DNA of 64,000 nt from Desulfosporosinus acididurans (GCF_001029285.1 NZ_LDZY01000001.1:1-64000); one strand, 5' to 3'. Positions 35,659-46,286 are shown, numbered from the stretch's first letter. Made by a program: numbers and translations. Notes: generated from the sequence alone by a model not told the origin.

Positions 35659-35993
35659 CTCATCATCCTGAAAATTGTATTAAGGACTTCATCGATAACT
35701 TCATCATCGTTAGCATCAAGACGCTCGCGAACGCAGGATTTCATGTGTTTTTCAAGCAGAAGCTTGGAAACGCCATTTAAGGCGGACTGTACAGAGGAGA
35801 TTTGATTCAGTATATCGTCACAGTACACATGTCTTTCAATCATACCCTTTATGCCGCGAACTTGACCTTCTATTCGATTCATACGGTTAGACAAATCTTT
35901 AATCGTTTTTTCACTGTGATGACTTGTCCGGTTATTTTCATTGCTCGTCTCTGAGCAACACCCGCACGATTGGATGTCTTTATCTTCATTCAT
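35655..35993 (-). CDS. csoR: Copper-sensing repressor, CsoR family
   Basis: This 112-residue all-helical repressor has the CsoR/RcnR/FrmR fold (RMNRIEGQVRGIKGMIE). Cu(I) ligands are in place: Cys58 (HVYCDDIL), His83 and Cys87 (EKHMKSC). This identifies the copper branch over the formaldehyde or nickel branches. The N-terminus has extra Cys (CGCC, residues 10-13) and a His pair. The ATG at 35993 has AGGAG eight bases upstream; a GTG nine bases earlier is too close. It heads the csoR-copA-copZ operon. Confidence 0.92.
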   Translation of the reverse strand: MNEDKDIQSCGCCSETSNENNRTSHHSEKTIKDLSNRMNRIEGQVRGIKGMIERHVYCDDILNQISSVQSALNGVSKLLLEKHMKSCVRERLDANDDEVIDEVLNTIFRMMR

Positions 35994-36019
35994 TGAATTC
36001 ACTCCTTTGTCTATGAACC

Positions 36020-36049
36020 TATAGTATACCCCCCTAGTCTATTTGTCAA
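36020..36049 (-). promoter_or_regulatory. csoR-copA-copZ promoter with CsoR operator
   Basis: On the minus strand TTGACA (36044-36049), a 17-base spacer and TACTAT (36021-36026). The spacer holds TAGGGGGGTATA, the G-tract/TA arrangement typical of CsoR operators. Repressor binding would block the promoter until Cu(I) releases it. Confidence 0.78.
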
Positions 36050-36401
36050 CGCTTCATACATATGAAAGCTTTTCCTTCTTACAATATAATAATGTACAAG
36101 TTCCTTGATCTATCCCTTGGCCCAACTCCGAAGAAAAAAGCCCTTGAAAATTATCAAGGGTATCATGCAAAATAAGAGCAGAATCAGCTTACTTCTATTC
36201 AATTTAAAAGCCCATAACTTTCGTAAGCTAACCTTCGTCATTTCTGATGGCAGTCCCAACAATAGAGCTTTACCCCAACGTATGTATGACATCTTTGGCA
36301 AAATTGCTCTTCGTTGGAATGAAATAAGAATCTCTTTATGATCTTAGGGTAACTCCAAGGCGAGAACAAGTAATGAAAATTAATGTGAATTTTTAATGAA
36401 C
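36050..36401. other. Intergenic region with a minus-strand terminator and weak overlapping frames
   Basis: A minus-strand hairpin CCCTTGA/TCAAGGG (36141-36160) is followed by TTTTTT. A 63-codon minus-strand frame (36110-36301) runs through that hairpin, ends in a hydrophobic stretch and lacks a good ribosome site. It may be a relic. The plus-strand frame in the same place looks like its shadow. Confidence 0.35.
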
Positions 36402-36446
36402 AAAAAAATACAAGGGCATAGCAAACTTTGTTCGCAGCGCCCTTGT
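36402..36446 (-). terminator. Terminator of the FAD/Fe-S oxidase gene
   Basis: The 8-bp stem ACAAGGGC/GCCCTTGT has a 21-base loop and is followed on the minus strand by TTTTTTT, just past the stop. Confidence 0.75.
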
Positions 36447-36463
36447 TATTAAAGCATATAGAT

Positions 36464-39316
36464 TCAGCGTGGATTAGTGCACTTATCTACAAGGTAAACA
36501 ATTGATTGATAGCTAATACCACTATGATAGGAGAGCCCGATTTCACAGGTTCTGCTATTGGAATAACCAGCCTGACAGTTTTCAGGGAGAGAATCTTTCA
36601 AAGCCGCTAAGGCCGAACGATTTAGTTCCGGAAACGTGAAGCCGCGATCTCCGGCAAACCCGCAGCAATGAACATCTTTGGGCATGATAACATTTTCAGC
36701 ACAGGCATGGGCTACAGTATAAAACTTCTCTTTCAGATTCATCTTCACCGAACTGCAGGTTACATGAATAGCAATTGTTTCTTTCCGCTGATTGAAAGTC
36801 AAACGATCAAGCAAATAGTCGTGAATAAATTCAACGGGTTCATAAAGTTTTAACGAGTGCATCACACGCTTCATTCGATATAAACAAGGGCTTGTATCAC
36901 ACAGAATAGGATATTTTCCTCCTTCACTTGCTGCAAATAACGCTTTCTCCAGCTCAGAGCTTTTCTGATCAGCGGTCTCGAAAAACCCCTTGCTTTCCCA
37001 AGGCATACCGCAGCAAAGTTTGTCCATAGCGGGAGGATAAATCACTTCATAACCGGCTTTGTCCAAAACAGAGAGCATGGCCTCACTCAAACTCCTCTGA
37101 TCAAGATCGTTTTTGGCTGCTCCCATGGAACGGCTGATACAGCTGGGGAAATAGACAACTTTCCTCCCATCTTTCCCACCGGTATGCTTAAGGGAGGAAA
37201 CTCTGCCAGCTTTAGGCATCCACGGGTTCCAGAGAGGAATCGCGTTCCCGGAAATCTTTCTCGCACCTTGGGTTAAACCCTCCATCAGCTTCGTGCCCAA
37301 AATACTGTGAACTCCATGGACAGTACCCAGCCCTAAACGCATGACTCCCGTTACACCAGTCATATGATTAGCTAGACTTTCCGCAATTCTGCGGCTGTTA
37401 GCTGTTGTCTCTTGAGAACGCAAAAATTTAATGTAGTCCCCCGTATTGATTCCTAACGGACAGCTCGTTGCACACAAGCCATCGACAGCACAAGTTTTAT
37501 TGCCGGAATAGGCGAAGTCTTTCTCCAGACGAGATAAGCGTTGGGGGTCTGCTCCTGTTCGGCGCAATTCCTGAATTTCTCGCTGCACAACAATCCGCTG
37601 TCTTGGGGTTAAGGTTAAATTCTTAGAAGTACAAATATCTTGACAAAAGCCACAGTTTGTACAGGTATCAATAATCTTATGGGCTTGGGGCATATTTTTG
37701 AGATTTTCCACATAGACGTTAGGATTGTCATTAATAATAACACCTGGATTAAGGAGGTTATCCGGGTCAAAGGTCGCTTTAAGCAGTTTCATAAACTCAT
37801 AAGCCTTTTTCCCCCATTCCACCTCCACGAAAGGAGCCATGTTGCGGCCAGTACCATGCTCAGCTTTCAGGGATCCGCCAAAACGATTGACAACCAAATC
37901 ACTGACTTCTCGCATTAGTCCTTCATAACGGGGTAAATCCTCCGGACGACCGAAATCTTGAGTAAATACAAAATGCAGGTTTCCATCAAGGGCATGTCCG
38001 TATATAATAGCATCCTGATAAGCATACTTGTCCAAAATTCCCCGCAAGGCCAAAGTCGCTTCGGCAAGGTTCTTTTTAGGGAAAGCAACATCTTCTATGA
38101 CTACCCCAGTCCCCAAAGCTCTTATCGCGCCGACAGCCGGAAAAATTCCTTTGCGAATATTCCAGAGGTTCTCATACTCAGCCTTAACATCAGTGAAACT
38201 CAATGGCAAAACGGTCGGAATTTCTCTGAGCAGATCTTCCACAGTTGTAATAGTTTGCTGCAGTGATTCTTGATCAGCACCCCGTACTTCAACAAGCAAA
38301 GCCGTGGCTGTCGGAGAAAGAGTTTTCAAGTACTCAGGCATACCAGGCTTTTCTTCCATAGTTTTCAAAGAAATCCGGTCCATTAATTCGGCGGCAGATA
38401 CTGTTTGTCTGTCCAATTTTTGCACAGCTAAGCAGGCTTGTTCCATATCGGGATAGATGATTAAGGCAGACGCTTTATGCTTATGCTCCACGACGGTATG
38501 ATAAGTAATCTCTGCTATAAAACCCAACGTTCCTTCGGAACCAATCATGAGATGTTTGATAATGTCAATGGGGTTTTCAAAGTCCACAAAAGCATTGAGA
38601 CTATATCCTGTTGTATTCTTGATTTTGTACTTGTGGCGAATTAAAGCTTCAAGCTCAGGGTCAGACATGATTTGAGCTCTTATTTCGCGGATTTTGCTAA
38701 CCCAAACAGTATGAGAATCCAGAAAACTCGAGCAAGATTTCTGATCTTCGGTGTCCAACATAGTTCCATCGCCGAAGATTACTTTCATCTCCGCAACAGT
38801 TTGATAACTGTTGTCTGCTGTCCCGCAGCACATGCCGCTGGCATTGTTGGCGGCAATGCCGCCAATCATCGCATGATCAATTGATGCTGGATCAGGTCCG
38901 ATCTTTCGGGCATATTGAGCTAAATAGCGATTTGCTTCAGCTCCAATAATCCCTGGCTCCACCGCTATCTTGTTACCTTCATCCAAGATGGAGCAGCCCC
39001 TCCAAGACCCTTGCAATACCACGAGGACAGAATCCGTCACTGCTTGTCCCGAGAGGCTGGTGCCTGCTGTTCGAAAAGTTACAGGCACCTTATATTCCAG
39101 GGAAGCATTCAATATGTGTTTGACCTCCGCCGCATCGCGCACTTTGAGAACAATTTTGGGAATTAAACGATAAAAGCTGGCATCAATCCCATAGGCCAAT
39201 GTATGCAAAGGGTCGCAGAAACGACGATCGGCGGGTATATATTGGGCTGCTCGTTCCCAAAAACCTTGATAAGGTTTTGCTAAATTCGCTGCATCAGCTT
39301 TCTGATCTTCGTTCAA
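36464..39316 (-). CDS. FAD-linked 2-hydroxyacid dehydrogenase fused to Fe-S subunit (GlcD-GlcF-like)
   Basis: This 950-residue cytoplasmic enzyme fuses two modules. The N-terminal ~530 residues form a VAO-type FAD domain (VTFRTAGTSLSGQAV, IGPDPASIDHAMIGGIAANNASGM) with the C-terminal FAD-oxidase part (GHALDGNLHFVF, KAEHGTGRNMAPFVE). Two [4Fe-4S] motifs (CTNCGFCQDIC, CAVDGLCATSCPLG) and a GlcF-like half with two CCG motifs (CCGMPWE, CCGFAGDRG) follow. The family includes D-lactate, D-2-hydroxyglutarate and glycolate dehydrogenases. D-lactate is the likely substrate, which is inference. The start is a TTG after a GA-rich stretch and is less certain. Confidence 0.88.
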   Translation of the reverse strand: MNEDQKADAANLAKPYQGFWERAAQYIPADRRFCDPLHTLAYGIDASFYRLIPKIVLKVRDAAEVKHILNASLEYKVPVTFRTAGTSLSGQAVTDSVLVVLQGSWRGCSILDEGNKIAVEPGIIGAEANRYLAQYARKIGPDPASIDHAMIGGIAANNASGMCCGTADNSYQTVAEMKVIFGDGTMLDTEDQKSCSSFLDSHTVWVSKIREIRAQIMSDPELEALIRHKYKIKNTTGYSLNAFVDFENPIDIIKHLMIGSEGTLGFIAEITYHTVVEHKHKASALIIYPDMEQACLAVQKLDRQTVSAAELMDRISLKTMEEKPGMPEYLKTLSPTATALLVEVRGADQESLQQTITTVEDLLREIPTVLPLSFTDVKAEYENLWNIRKGIFPAVGAIRALGTGVVIEDVAFPKKNLAEATLALRGILDKYAYQDAIIYGHALDGNLHFVFTQDFGRPEDLPRYEGLMREVSDLVVNRFGGSLKAEHGTGRNMAPFVEVEWGKKAYEFMKLLKATFDPDNLLNPGVIINDNPNVYVENLKNMPQAHKIIDTCTNCGFCQDICTSKNLTLTPRQRIVVQREIQELRRTGADPQRLSRLEKDFAYSGNKTCAVDGLCATSCPLGINTGDYIKFLRSQETTANSRRIAESLANHMTGVTGVMRLGLGTVHGVHSILGTKLMEGLTQGARKISGNAIPLWNPWMPKAGRVSSLKHTGGKDGRKVVYFPSCISRSMGAAKNDLDQRSLSEAMLSVLDKAGYEVIYPPAMDKLCCGMPWESKGFFETADQKSSELEKALFAASEGGKYPILCDTSPCLYRMKRVMHSLKLYEPVEFIHDYLLDRLTFNQRKETIAIHVTCSSVKMNLKEKFYTVAHACAENVIMPKDVHCCGFAGDRGFTFPELNRSALAALKDSLPENCQAGYSNSRTCEIGLSYHSGISYQSIVYLVDKCTNPR

Positions 39317-39335
39317 TGAAATCGCCCCGCCCTCT

Positions 39336-39824
39336 CTACTTGATTAAAAACAAGGCATTTATTTTTTTGATGTGTTCTTTTTCTTCATTCAACAAGTCTT
39401 TTACTATATCTTTGCCTGTATTATTAACAAAGTTTTCGAACTCTTGAAAGATCATGATAGAGTCCTTTTCGAAGCTCAAAGCGAAGCGCAAAATATCCAG
39501 ATCGGTTTTTATTCCTTTAACCAGGTCTTCAACATTATTCAAGTTAAAAATATGGTTATTTACAATTGACGTTAAATAGTCTCCATATTCCCCGGCATAA
39601 CTTTCATTGGGTATAAATTCCTTAGAAAGCCTTTCGCCTAATTTCTCAAAGTCTTTTAAATGTTTTTCTTCTTCCTTCGCGAGATAAGCTAAGACCTCCT
39701 TGAGTTGAAGATCTTGGGCATAGGAGAGAGCTTTTTCATAAAATTCCTTTCCCGATTTCTCCATTTCAAGCGCCAGCTTAATAATTTCTTCACCTGTAAA
39801 GTTAACAATACTCCAAGACATCAT
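39336..39824 (-). CDS. Ferritin-like (rubrerythrin-type) di-iron protein
   Basis: This 162-residue four-helix protein has two ExxH-type sets: ALEMEKSGKEFYEKAL ... AKEEEKHLKDFEKL in the first helix pair and FALSFEKDSIMIFQEFENF ... LNEEKEHIKKI in the second. No rubredoxin-like Cys pair is present. Such proteins act in peroxide or iron handling in anaerobes. The gene sits 19 bases upstream of the FAD/Fe-S oxidase and may be co-transcribed with it. GAAAGGGTGG precedes a double ATG. Confidence 0.85.
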   Translation of the reverse strand: MMSWSIVNFTGEEIIKLALEMEKSGKEFYEKALSYAQDLQLKEVLAYLAKEEEKHLKDFEKLGERLSKEFIPNESYAGEYGDYLTSIVNNHIFNLNNVEDLVKGIKTDLDILRFALSFEKDSIMIFQEFENFVNNTGKDIVKDLLNEEKEHIKKINALFLIK

Positions 39825-40187
39825 GATCCACCCTTTCTCTTCCTAATAGATTATGTGATGTAGGATATGTAAGAAACAACAGAATAGTTTTGTTTTTATT
39901 TTATAATTATTATAAATATAAGTCAATAATATTTTGACAGCAATTTAAAATTAATTATTATATAGTTTTTGATTCAGTGAACTAGAAGTGGGGGGCTTAA
40001 AAAATGGATCAAAGACTTTTCGTAACAAAGTAAGTTGAGATAACGACTTATGCCTTAATATAGATATGGCTTTATAATTTCAGAATCTGTGATGAACTCA
40101 AAATATCTTCATATAATCAATTAGAAATTAAATTATAGAAATTCTCTTCGACTACCTCCCATTGCTCAAAAGAAAGGTGAGTATGTT
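39825..40187. other. Divergent AT-rich promoter region
   Basis: This region separates the minus-strand ferritin-like gene from the plus-strand ubiD gene. A nine-codon frame at 40003 (MDQRLFVTK) behind GGGGGG is too short to call. I see no operator or riboswitch. The last bases carry AAGAAAGGTG, the ubiD ribosome site. Confidence 0.35.
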
Positions 40188-41528
40188 ATGGTGGTTAACT
40201 CATTACGAAGCTGGCTGCATCAATTGCGTCAAGAAGGCAAACTCAAATATGTCAATCGAGAGGTCGACCGCCGTTACGAATTAGCGGCTGTCTCTAAAAA
40301 GGCGGATGGTTTATATTGCCTTCAGTTCAATCATGTGCGCGGCTCAAATATCCCTGTCGTTACAAATATAGCTCATAGCCGAGATCTTATTGCGCTGGCG
40401 CTCGGCGTTCGCAAGGAAAAGCTGGCTGAACATTTTGCCTGGGCCCAAGGCCATCCTGGTCAGTGTCAATTAATCCCCCCGGGTCAAGCACCTGTTAAAA
40501 GCAAAATAATGCAGCCTGATTTAAGGAGCTTACCAATCGTCATCCACCACGAAAAAGACGGGGGAGCATTCATTACCGCAGGCTTGCTGATAGCCAAAGA
40601 TCCGGAAACCGGCATACGCAATGTTTCTATTCACCGTTTACAGATGTTTTCTCCCAAACACCTAGGAATCCTCATGCTTCCTAGACATCTGAGGCAGATT
40701 TATCAAAAAGCCGAAGCTATGAACGTCCCGCTGGATATTGCCATTGTTATCGGTGTAGATCCTATTCCTCTGCTTGCATCCCAAGCGCAAGTGCCACTCG
40801 GTTATGATGAATTTGCTGTTGCTGCTGCACTTTACGGCCAACCTTTTCCCATGGTGCGCTGCGAGACCGTGAATCTCGAAGTTCCCGCTCAGGCCGAGAT
40901 TGTCCTTGAAGGCCGAATGCTGCCCCATGTTCGTCATATGGAAGGACCCTTTGGCGAATTCCCCAAAACCTATACTCCCTCATATCCCAAACCCATGATT
41001 GAACTTACAGCCATGACTACGCGCAATAATCCGATCTACCACACCATTGTCCCCGCCAGTAACGAACATTTTTTAATCGGAGGGATTCCCCGCGAGGGCG
41101 GTTTATTTGAAACAATGAGCAAGACTGTCACTTGCGTCAGGCATGTTCGTTTCACTCCAGGAGGTACTTGTCGTTTCCATGCTATTGTATCCATCGCTAA
41201 GAAATCAGACGAAGAACCTAAAAATGCTATTTTAGCTGCTATTAACGGCAGCCAGGATATCAAACATATTGTAATCGTCGATCAGGATATCAATATCTTT
41301 AATAATTTAGACGTCGAATGGGCTATTGCCACTAGAACCCAAGCGGCTCGTGACGTTATTATCGCCCGTGATCTGCCCGGCAATCTTCTGGATCCTTCGG
41401 CAAGAAATTCCATAAGTGACAAAATGGGGATTGATGCCACGGTGCCGCTGGGGCATTACGAACGTTTTGCCAAAATGCATATTCCTGGTGAAGAAAAAAT
41501 TGTGCTCAATAATTATCTGAGCAACTGA
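40188..41528 (+). CDS. UbiD-family decarboxylase (prenylated-FMN dependent)
   Basis: This 446-residue protein has the full UbiD length and key features: DLRSLPIVIHHEKDGGAFITAGL, RNVSIHRLQMFSPKHLGI with the conserved Arg, and EGPFGEFPK with the catalytic Glu. The family reversibly decarboxylates aromatic or acrylic acids using prFMN made by UbiX, which is not in this window. The acid decarboxylated cannot be read from sequence. The methoxy-methyltransferase operon nearby makes methoxybenzoate-derived acids plausible. It is monocistronic. Confidence 0.9.
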   Translation: MVVNSLRSWLHQLRQEGKLKYVNREVDRRYELAAVSKKADGLYCLQFNHVRGSNIPVVTNIAHSRDLIALALGVRKEKLAEHFAWAQGHPGQCQLIPPGQAPVKSKIMQPDLRSLPIVIHHEKDGGAFITAGLLIAKDPETGIRNVSIHRLQMFSPKHLGILMLPRHLRQIYQKAEAMNVPLDIAIVIGVDPIPLLASQAQVPLGYDEFAVAAALYGQPFPMVRCETVNLEVPAQAEIVLEGRMLPHVRHMEGPFGEFPKTYTPSYPKPMIELTAMTTRNNPIYHTIVPASNEHFLIGGIPREGGLFETMSKTVTCVRHVRFTPGGTCRFHAIVSIAKKSDEEPKNAILAAINGSQDIKHIVIVDQDINIFNNLDVEWAIATRTQAARDVIIARDLPGNLLDPSARNSISDKMGIDATVPLGHYERFAKMHIPGEEKIVLNNYLSN

Positions 41529-41602
41529 GAATCATAATGGTTTTATCCACTATCATATGACTCCTGCTTCTGCTTCTACACTTTCGTCACCGAAACCACG
41601 GT

Positions 41603-41628
41603 GTTCAGCTTTAGCTGAACGAGTTTAC
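41603..41628 (+). repeat. Solitary IS200/IS605-like right-end hairpin, copy 2
   Basis: The hairpin GTTCAGC/GCTGAAC with loop TTTA is followed by GAGTTTAC. It lies between ubiD and its terminator. It is the shortest form of the repeat, with one substitution in the terminal motif. Confidence 0.6.
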
Positions 41629-41644
41629 TATGGATTTTAACGTA

Positions 41645-41706
41645 TAAAAAAATCGCCCACTGTGATTACTCATTGGTGTTAGCACAGTGGGCGATTATTA
41701 TTTTTT
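41645..41706. terminator. Bidirectional terminator between ubiD and the DsrE-like gene
   Basis: The 14-bp stem AATCGCCCACTGTG/CACAGTGGGCGATT is followed by TTTTTT on the plus strand and by a T-run on the minus strand. It serves the two convergent genes. Confidence 0.88.
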
Positions 41707-41757
41707 GTAAAAAATGGCAATACTCTGCTTTACCTAGCATTAATTTGCAATAATTAA

Positions 41758-42117
41758 TCAAGGCTTTATATAACAATATCCTTCATTTTGTTTTACAACA
41801 AGTTCTATTACTCCGGCTGGAACGGTTTCAACGTAATCATAAAGATTATCCTTTTTTAGATTATTGGCCACTAAGGCATTGTGGCAGGCTGCAAACTTGA
41901 CGCCCTGTTGATTCAAGCTTTCCATGATCTTAACATCATTATCAAAATCTAAAGCATGCTGATTTTGATCATAATACTTTACCGCCTCGGCATTTGCCAA
42001 GACCTCAACAAAATAATTATCCTCACCCGATGCTTTTAATAAATTGCTTACATTCGTTAATAACAGTTTCCATTTCGTCATTTCGTCGATATGAAATATA
42101 ACCTTATAGTCTTTCAT
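41758..42117 (-). CDS. DsrE/DsrF-like small protein
   Basis: This 119-residue protein resembles the DsrE-like family COG1416. It has an N-terminal strand (YKVIFHIDEMTKWKLLLTNVSNLLKA), VEVLANAEAVKYYDQ, and GVKFAACHNALVANNL with a single conserved-type Cys. Relatives act in sulfur relay or are uncharacterised. It appears monocistronic. The Cys makes a sulfur-related role possible, but the sequence alone does not establish it. Confidence 0.75.
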   Translation of the reverse strand: MKDYKVIFHIDEMTKWKLLLTNVSNLLKASGEDNYFVEVLANAEAVKYYDQNQHALDFDNDVKIMESLNQQGVKFAACHNALVANNLKKDNLYDYVETVPAGVIELVVKQNEGYCYIKP

Positions 42118-42252
42118 TACATTATCCCCTTCTAGAATTTGTTGGACGGCTCAATAATACGTCCAAGCTCCAAAAATATATGTCTATTATATTCATTCCT
42201 ACAATTATCTACAATATTTTTGTCCTATTTTAGGAAAAAATCCGCCTGCTCA

Positions 42253-42367
42253 GTGAACACGTTCAGCTAAAGCAGAACATCGGGGCTTCAGATACAATAA
42301 TGTCCAGTGGACATTATTGCCGAGCCGCCTTTCCCAACTGGAATACCTTGCGGCGAAGGAGGACTCT
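42253..42367 (-). repeat. Full-length structured repeat (IS200/IS605-like right end), copy 3
   Basis: Read on the minus strand it runs from AGAGTCCTCCTTCGCCGC, through GGCGGCTCGG and the perfect 25-base palindrome at 42295-42319 (CAATAATGTCC/GGACATTATTG), to the hairpin of the family (here with one mismatch) and a terminal GTGTTCAC. It is nearly identical to the copy at 55283-55396. It lies at the 3' side of metH. Confidence 0.75.
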
Positions 42368-42410
42368 ACTTTAGTAAAAGGCTGTTATAGCGAAGAAATC
42401 TATACCTTTC

Positions 42411-45400
42411 TTAAATAATGGTACCTAACATTTTCTTAAGCTCTTTAAGATCCTTTTGGGTACGTCTGGCGTAATCGTGCATTTGATCCTTATCAATTCT
42501 ATGAATATCAAAATAGTTGGCCTGGTATGAACTGAAGTACAAGCCGCAAACACTAGCCACAGGGTCCATCATATAATGGTCTGTTAAGCTGACACCCGTA
42601 TTTTTTTCTCCCTCTAATAGGTGAAACAGCTTGGCTTTTTCACTATGATCTCTAAGACAAGGATAGCCAAAAGCAGGCCTGATTCCATGATAAGATCCTT
42701 TAAATAAAGTTTCAGGTTCTGACATTTCATCTGGAGCGTATCCCCAATAATCCTTTCTGACATGATAGTGTAACAACTCAGCGAAGGCCTCGGCCAGCCT
42801 ATCCGCAAGAAGCTTCACCATAATTGCTCCATAGTCATTGCCTTGTTCTTTAAGTTTCTCGGCAAACTCTTTGACTCCTATACCCGCCGTGACAATAAAA
42901 CCGCCTAAATAGTCAGTCTTGCCGGACTCTTTGGGGGCTATATAATCAGCTAAGCAGCGATAGACCTTATCGTTGACAACGGTTTGCTGCCTTAACATAT
43001 TGAAGGTTGTAACCCTTCCTTGATGATACAATTCAATATCATCGCCTTGAGAGTTGGCAGGAAAAATACCGCAAACAGCATTGGCTGTCAGTATTTCTTC
43101 TTTCTCTAGTAGGTCTAACATTTTGTTAGCATCGGCCAAAAGCTTTCGGGCTTCATCACCGTATTTAGGATCTTCCATAATTTTAGGATAGGCCATTCCC
43201 ATATCCCAGGCTACAAAGAAATAAGACCAATCGATATAGGCTCTTAATTCGCTCAGAGGATAATTTTTCAACAATTTGGTGCCAATAAGGTTTGGTACCC
43301 TGATGGATTCTTCATTCCAATTTATCTCAAATTTCTTTTCCCTGGCTTCAGCGAGAGGCAGCAGCTTTCTTTTGGCGTTCTCATAGTTTTCTCTTAACGT
43401 TTGGTATTCATTGTCTATCTCCTTTAAATAGCCCTTGACCGTATTTCTATCAACAAGCCTTTTGGCAATTTCTACGGATTTCGAGGCATCAACGCTATAA
43501 ACGACACCTCTTGAATAGTTAGGGGCAATTTTCAAGGCTGTGTGAGTTTTAGACGTTGTGGCACCTCCAATCAGCAAAGGAATCTTAAACTCTTGCCGTT
43601 CCATTTCCTCCGCCACATGACACATCTCTTCCAAGGAAGGGGTGATCAGTCCGCTCAGGGCGATAATATCTGCATTTTCTTTTTGAGCCGTCTGGAGAAT
43701 TAGTTCAGTGGAAGCCATAACCCCTAAATCAATGACTTCAAAATTGTTGCAAGCCAGGATCACTGCAACGATATTTTTACCGATGTCATGAACATCACCC
43801 TTGACCGTAGCCATCACGATTTTTCCAGCGCAGTTTTTTGCGCCTGTCTTCTTCTCAGCTTCTATATAGGGTAATAAACAGCTGACTGCCTTTTTCATAA
43901 CTCGCGCACTCTTCACGACCTGGGGGAGGAACATTTTACCGTCTCCAAATAAGTTTCCGACCATCTTCATGCCTTCCATCAACGGTCCTTCGATCACCTC
44001 TTCAGCTCGGGCATATTGCCTTCTGACTTCCTCAACATCTTCATCAATAAATTCGGAGATACCCTTGACTAAAGCATGAATGAGCCGGTGTTCGCAGTCT
44101 TGCTCTCTCCAGGCAAGATTATTCTCGGTTTGGTTTCTGCCCGTCGTCTTATAGTTTTCCGCAAAAGACAAGAGTCTTTCCGCGGCATCAGGCATCTTGT
44201 TTAAGACGACATCTTCGACCGCTTGGAGAAGTTCCTGATCGATTTCATCGTAAATTTGAATCAGACCAGGATTAACAATCGCCATATCCAGACCGGCAGC
44301 AATAGCATGATATAAAAACACAGAATGCATAGCTTCTCTGATGGTATTATTTCCTCGAAAAGAGAAGGATAAATTACTTACCCCTCCGCTCACTTTGGCA
44401 GAGGGAAGATTATCTTTAATCCATTTTACGGTATTAATAAAATCGAGCGCATAATTATTATGTTCTTCAATGCCTGTGGCTATGGCTAAAATATTCGGAT
44501 CAAAAATGATATCTTCTGGGGGGAACTTCACCTTATTCACCAATAAATTATAGGCTCTTTGACAAACGGCTATTTTCCGTTCAAAAGTATCAGCCTGCCC
44601 CTGCTCGTCAAATGCCATCACGACTAGGCCTGCGCCATGCTTTTTTATTAACGCCGCTTGCCGGATAAACTCCTCTTCTCCGCCTTTCAGGCTGATGGAA
44701 TTAACAACAGCCTTTCCTTGAATGGCCTTTAAACCAGCTTCGATGACCTCAAATCTCGAGGAATCAATCATCACCGGAACTCTGGAAATCTCCGGTTCAG
44801 CGGCAAGAAGCTTGAGAAAACGATCCATTTCATGTTGAGCATCAAGAAGTCCGTCATCAAAGTTTATATCAATGATTTGAGCCCCATTCTGTACCTGTTC
44901 CTTAGCGATTGCTAACGCTTCCTCATAGTTTTTCTCTCTGATTAAGCGGGCAAATTTCGCTGATCCGGATACATTCGTTCTTTCCCCAATATTGACAAAA
45001 TTATTTTCTTTCTTAATGGCTATAGCTTCCAATCCGCAAAATATCGTCTCTTTTTCGAGCAGAGGAATTCTTCTTGGTTTGATTCCTTTTACAGCTTCAC
45101 TGATCGCTTTAATATGGGCAGGTGTGGAACCACAGCAGGCCCCAACAATATTCAAATGTCCTTCTTCTGCTAATTTCCTGACTAGAGCTGCTGTTTCTTC
45201 CGGACGTTCCTCATACTCCCCCAGTGAGTTAGGCAAACCGGCATTAGGGTGAAAACTTATATATCGATCTTGCGATTTTGACAGGTATTTTAAGAAAGGA
45301 ATAAGATCCCTGGCACCAAAAGAACAGTTTAACCCTATACCAAGAATCCCCTCTCCCCTAAGAGTGTGAGCGAAGGCCTCCAGGGTTTGTCCGGATAAGA

Positions 45401-46049
45401 TGCGGCCACTTTTATCAGCAATTGTTCCCGAGATAAATACGGGCAAAATGATACCTTTTTCCTCACAAATATTTCGAGCTGCGACAACTGCAGCTTTAGC
45501 ATTTAAAGCATCAAAAATCGTTTCGATTATAATAATATCCACTCCGCCGTCGGCAAGACCTGCGATCTGTTCTCGGTAAGCGAATTCAAGTTCGTCAAAG
45601 CTTATATTTCTGAACCCTGGGTTTTCAACATCCGGGGAAAGAGACGCTGTTCTATTGGTCGGTCCCACTGACCCGGCTACAAAACGCGGTTTGCTTGGGT
45701 CAATCTCTGTAAACAAATCGGCCTGGGCTTTCGCCAGCTTTGCCCCCTGATGATTGAGTTCATAGATCTTTTCCTCCATCCCATAGTCCATCTGAGATAT
45801 TCTTGTGGCATTAAAGGTATTTGTCTCGATTATATCGGCGCCGGCTTCCAAATAGCTTCCATGAATTGCTTGAATGATCTCAGGATGAGTAAGATTTAGC
45901 AGGTCATTATTCCCTTTTTGGTTTCTCTGACAAGAACACGTTCCTCTAAATTCCGGTTCCTGTAAATTGTATCCCTGGATGCAGGTTCCCATGGCTCCAT
46001 CTAAAACAAGAATTCTATCCTTTAAATAAGTCTCAATATTGTATCTCAT
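42411..46049 (-). CDS. metH: Cobalamin-dependent methionine synthase
   Basis: This 1212-residue protein has the full four-module MetH. The homocysteine-binding barrel has zinc Cys (GLNCSFGA and GACCGSTP). The pterin-binding barrel is [14 protein letters not shown] ... [11 protein letters not shown]. The cobalamin cap and binding module has the lower-ligand motif [12 protein letters not shown], then [11 protein letters not shown]. The C-terminal AdoMet-binding reactivation domain has [11 protein letters not shown]. It moves the methyl group of 5-methyl-THF to homocysteine. A further structured repeat lies in its leader. No cobalamin or SAM riboswitch was recognised upstream. Confidence 0.97.
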   Translation of the reverse strand: MRYNIETYLKDRILVLDGAMGTCIQGYNLQEPEFRGTCSCQRNQKGNNDLLNLTHPEIIQAIHGSYLEAGADIIETNTFNATRISQMDYGMEEKIYELNHQGAKLAKAQADLFTEIDPSKPRFVAGSVGPTNRTASLSPDVENPGFRNISFDELEFAYREQIAGLADGGVDIIIIETIFDALNAKAAVVAARNICEEKGIILPVFISGTIADKSGRILSGQTLEAFAHTLRGEGILGIGLNCSFGARDLIPFLKYLSKSQDRYISFHPNAGLPNSLGEYEERPEETAALVRKLAEEGHLNIVGACCGSTPAHIKAISEAVKGIKPRRIPLLEKETIFCGLEAIAIKKENNFVNIGERTNVSGSAKFARLIREKNYEEALAIAKEQVQNGAQIIDINFDDGLLDAQHEMDRFLKLLAAEPEISRVPVMIDSSRFEVIEAGLKAIQGKAVVNSISLKGGEEEFIRQAALIKKHGAGLVVMAFDEQGQADTFERKIAVCQRAYNLLVNKVKFPPEDIIFDPNILAIATGIEEHNNYALDFINTVKWIKDNLPSAKVSGGVSNLSFSFRGNNTIREAMHSVFLYHAIAAGLDMAIVNPGLIQIYDEIDQELLQAVEDVVLNKMPDAAERLLSFAENYKTTGRNQTENNLAWREQDCEHRLIHALVKGISEFIDEDVEEVRRQYARAEEVIEGPLMEGMKMVGNLFGDGKMFLPQVVKSARVMKKAVSCLLPYIEAEKKTGAKNCAGKIVMATVKGDVHDIGKNIVAVILACNNFEVIDLGVMASTELILQTAQKENADIIALSGLITPSLEEMCHVAEEMERQEFKIPLLIGGATTSKTHTALKIAPNYSRGVVYSVDASKSVEIAKRLVDRNTVKGYLKEIDNEYQTLRENYENAKRKLLPLAEAREKKFEINWNEESIRVPNLIGTKLLKNYPLSELRAYIDWSYFFVAWDMGMAYPKIMEDPKYGDEARKLLADANKMLDLLEKEEILTANAVCGIFPANSQGDDIELYHQGRVTTFNMLRQQTVVNDKVYRCLADYIAPKESGKTDYLGGFIVTAGIGVKEFAEKLKEQGNDYGAIMVKLLADRLAEAFAELLHYHVRKDYWGYAPDEMSEPETLFKGSYHGIRPAFGYPCLRDHSEKAKLFHLLEGEKNTGVSLTDHYMMDPVASVCGLYFSSYQANYFDIHRIDKDQMHDYARRTQKDLKELKKMLGTII

Positions 46050-46100
46050 CTGTAAACCTCCTCGATCATTATATCTGCAACGGAATGTTATAACTATGAA

Positions 46101-46286
46101 GTGAACTCTTCAGCTTCAGCTTCAGCTTTAGCTTACCGTTATGACTTCAGTGACAAAAGTGTCCTGCGGACACTTTCGCTGAAAGCGCCTAGCCCATGAT
46201 AAATGATGTCGCGCTAAAGAATGGACTTACCTCTACCGAAGTAAGGTATGGGAATACCGCTCCCACTTACTAGAAGTGGGACTCTT
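46101..46286 (-). repeat. Long diverged structured repeat (IS200/IS605-like right end), copy 4
   Basis: On the minus strand it has AGAGTCCCACTT...AAGTGGGA, GTATTCC, the palindrome AAGTGTCCGCAGGACACTT, CACTGAAG, a run of GAAGCT repeats and terminal GAGTTCAC. The order of blocks matches copies 3 and 7, but it is longer and diverged. It sits 52 bases ahead of the metH start codon, so it is probably transcribed if the metH promoter lies upstream. Confidence 0.6.

Noticed and set aside
36110-36341. Overlapping frames on both strands after csoR
   Set aside because: Neither has a good ribosome site, one runs through a terminator hairpin, and no family was recognised.
40003-40032. Nine-codon frame behind a G-rich ribosome site
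   Set aside because: Too short and without supporting context to call a gene.
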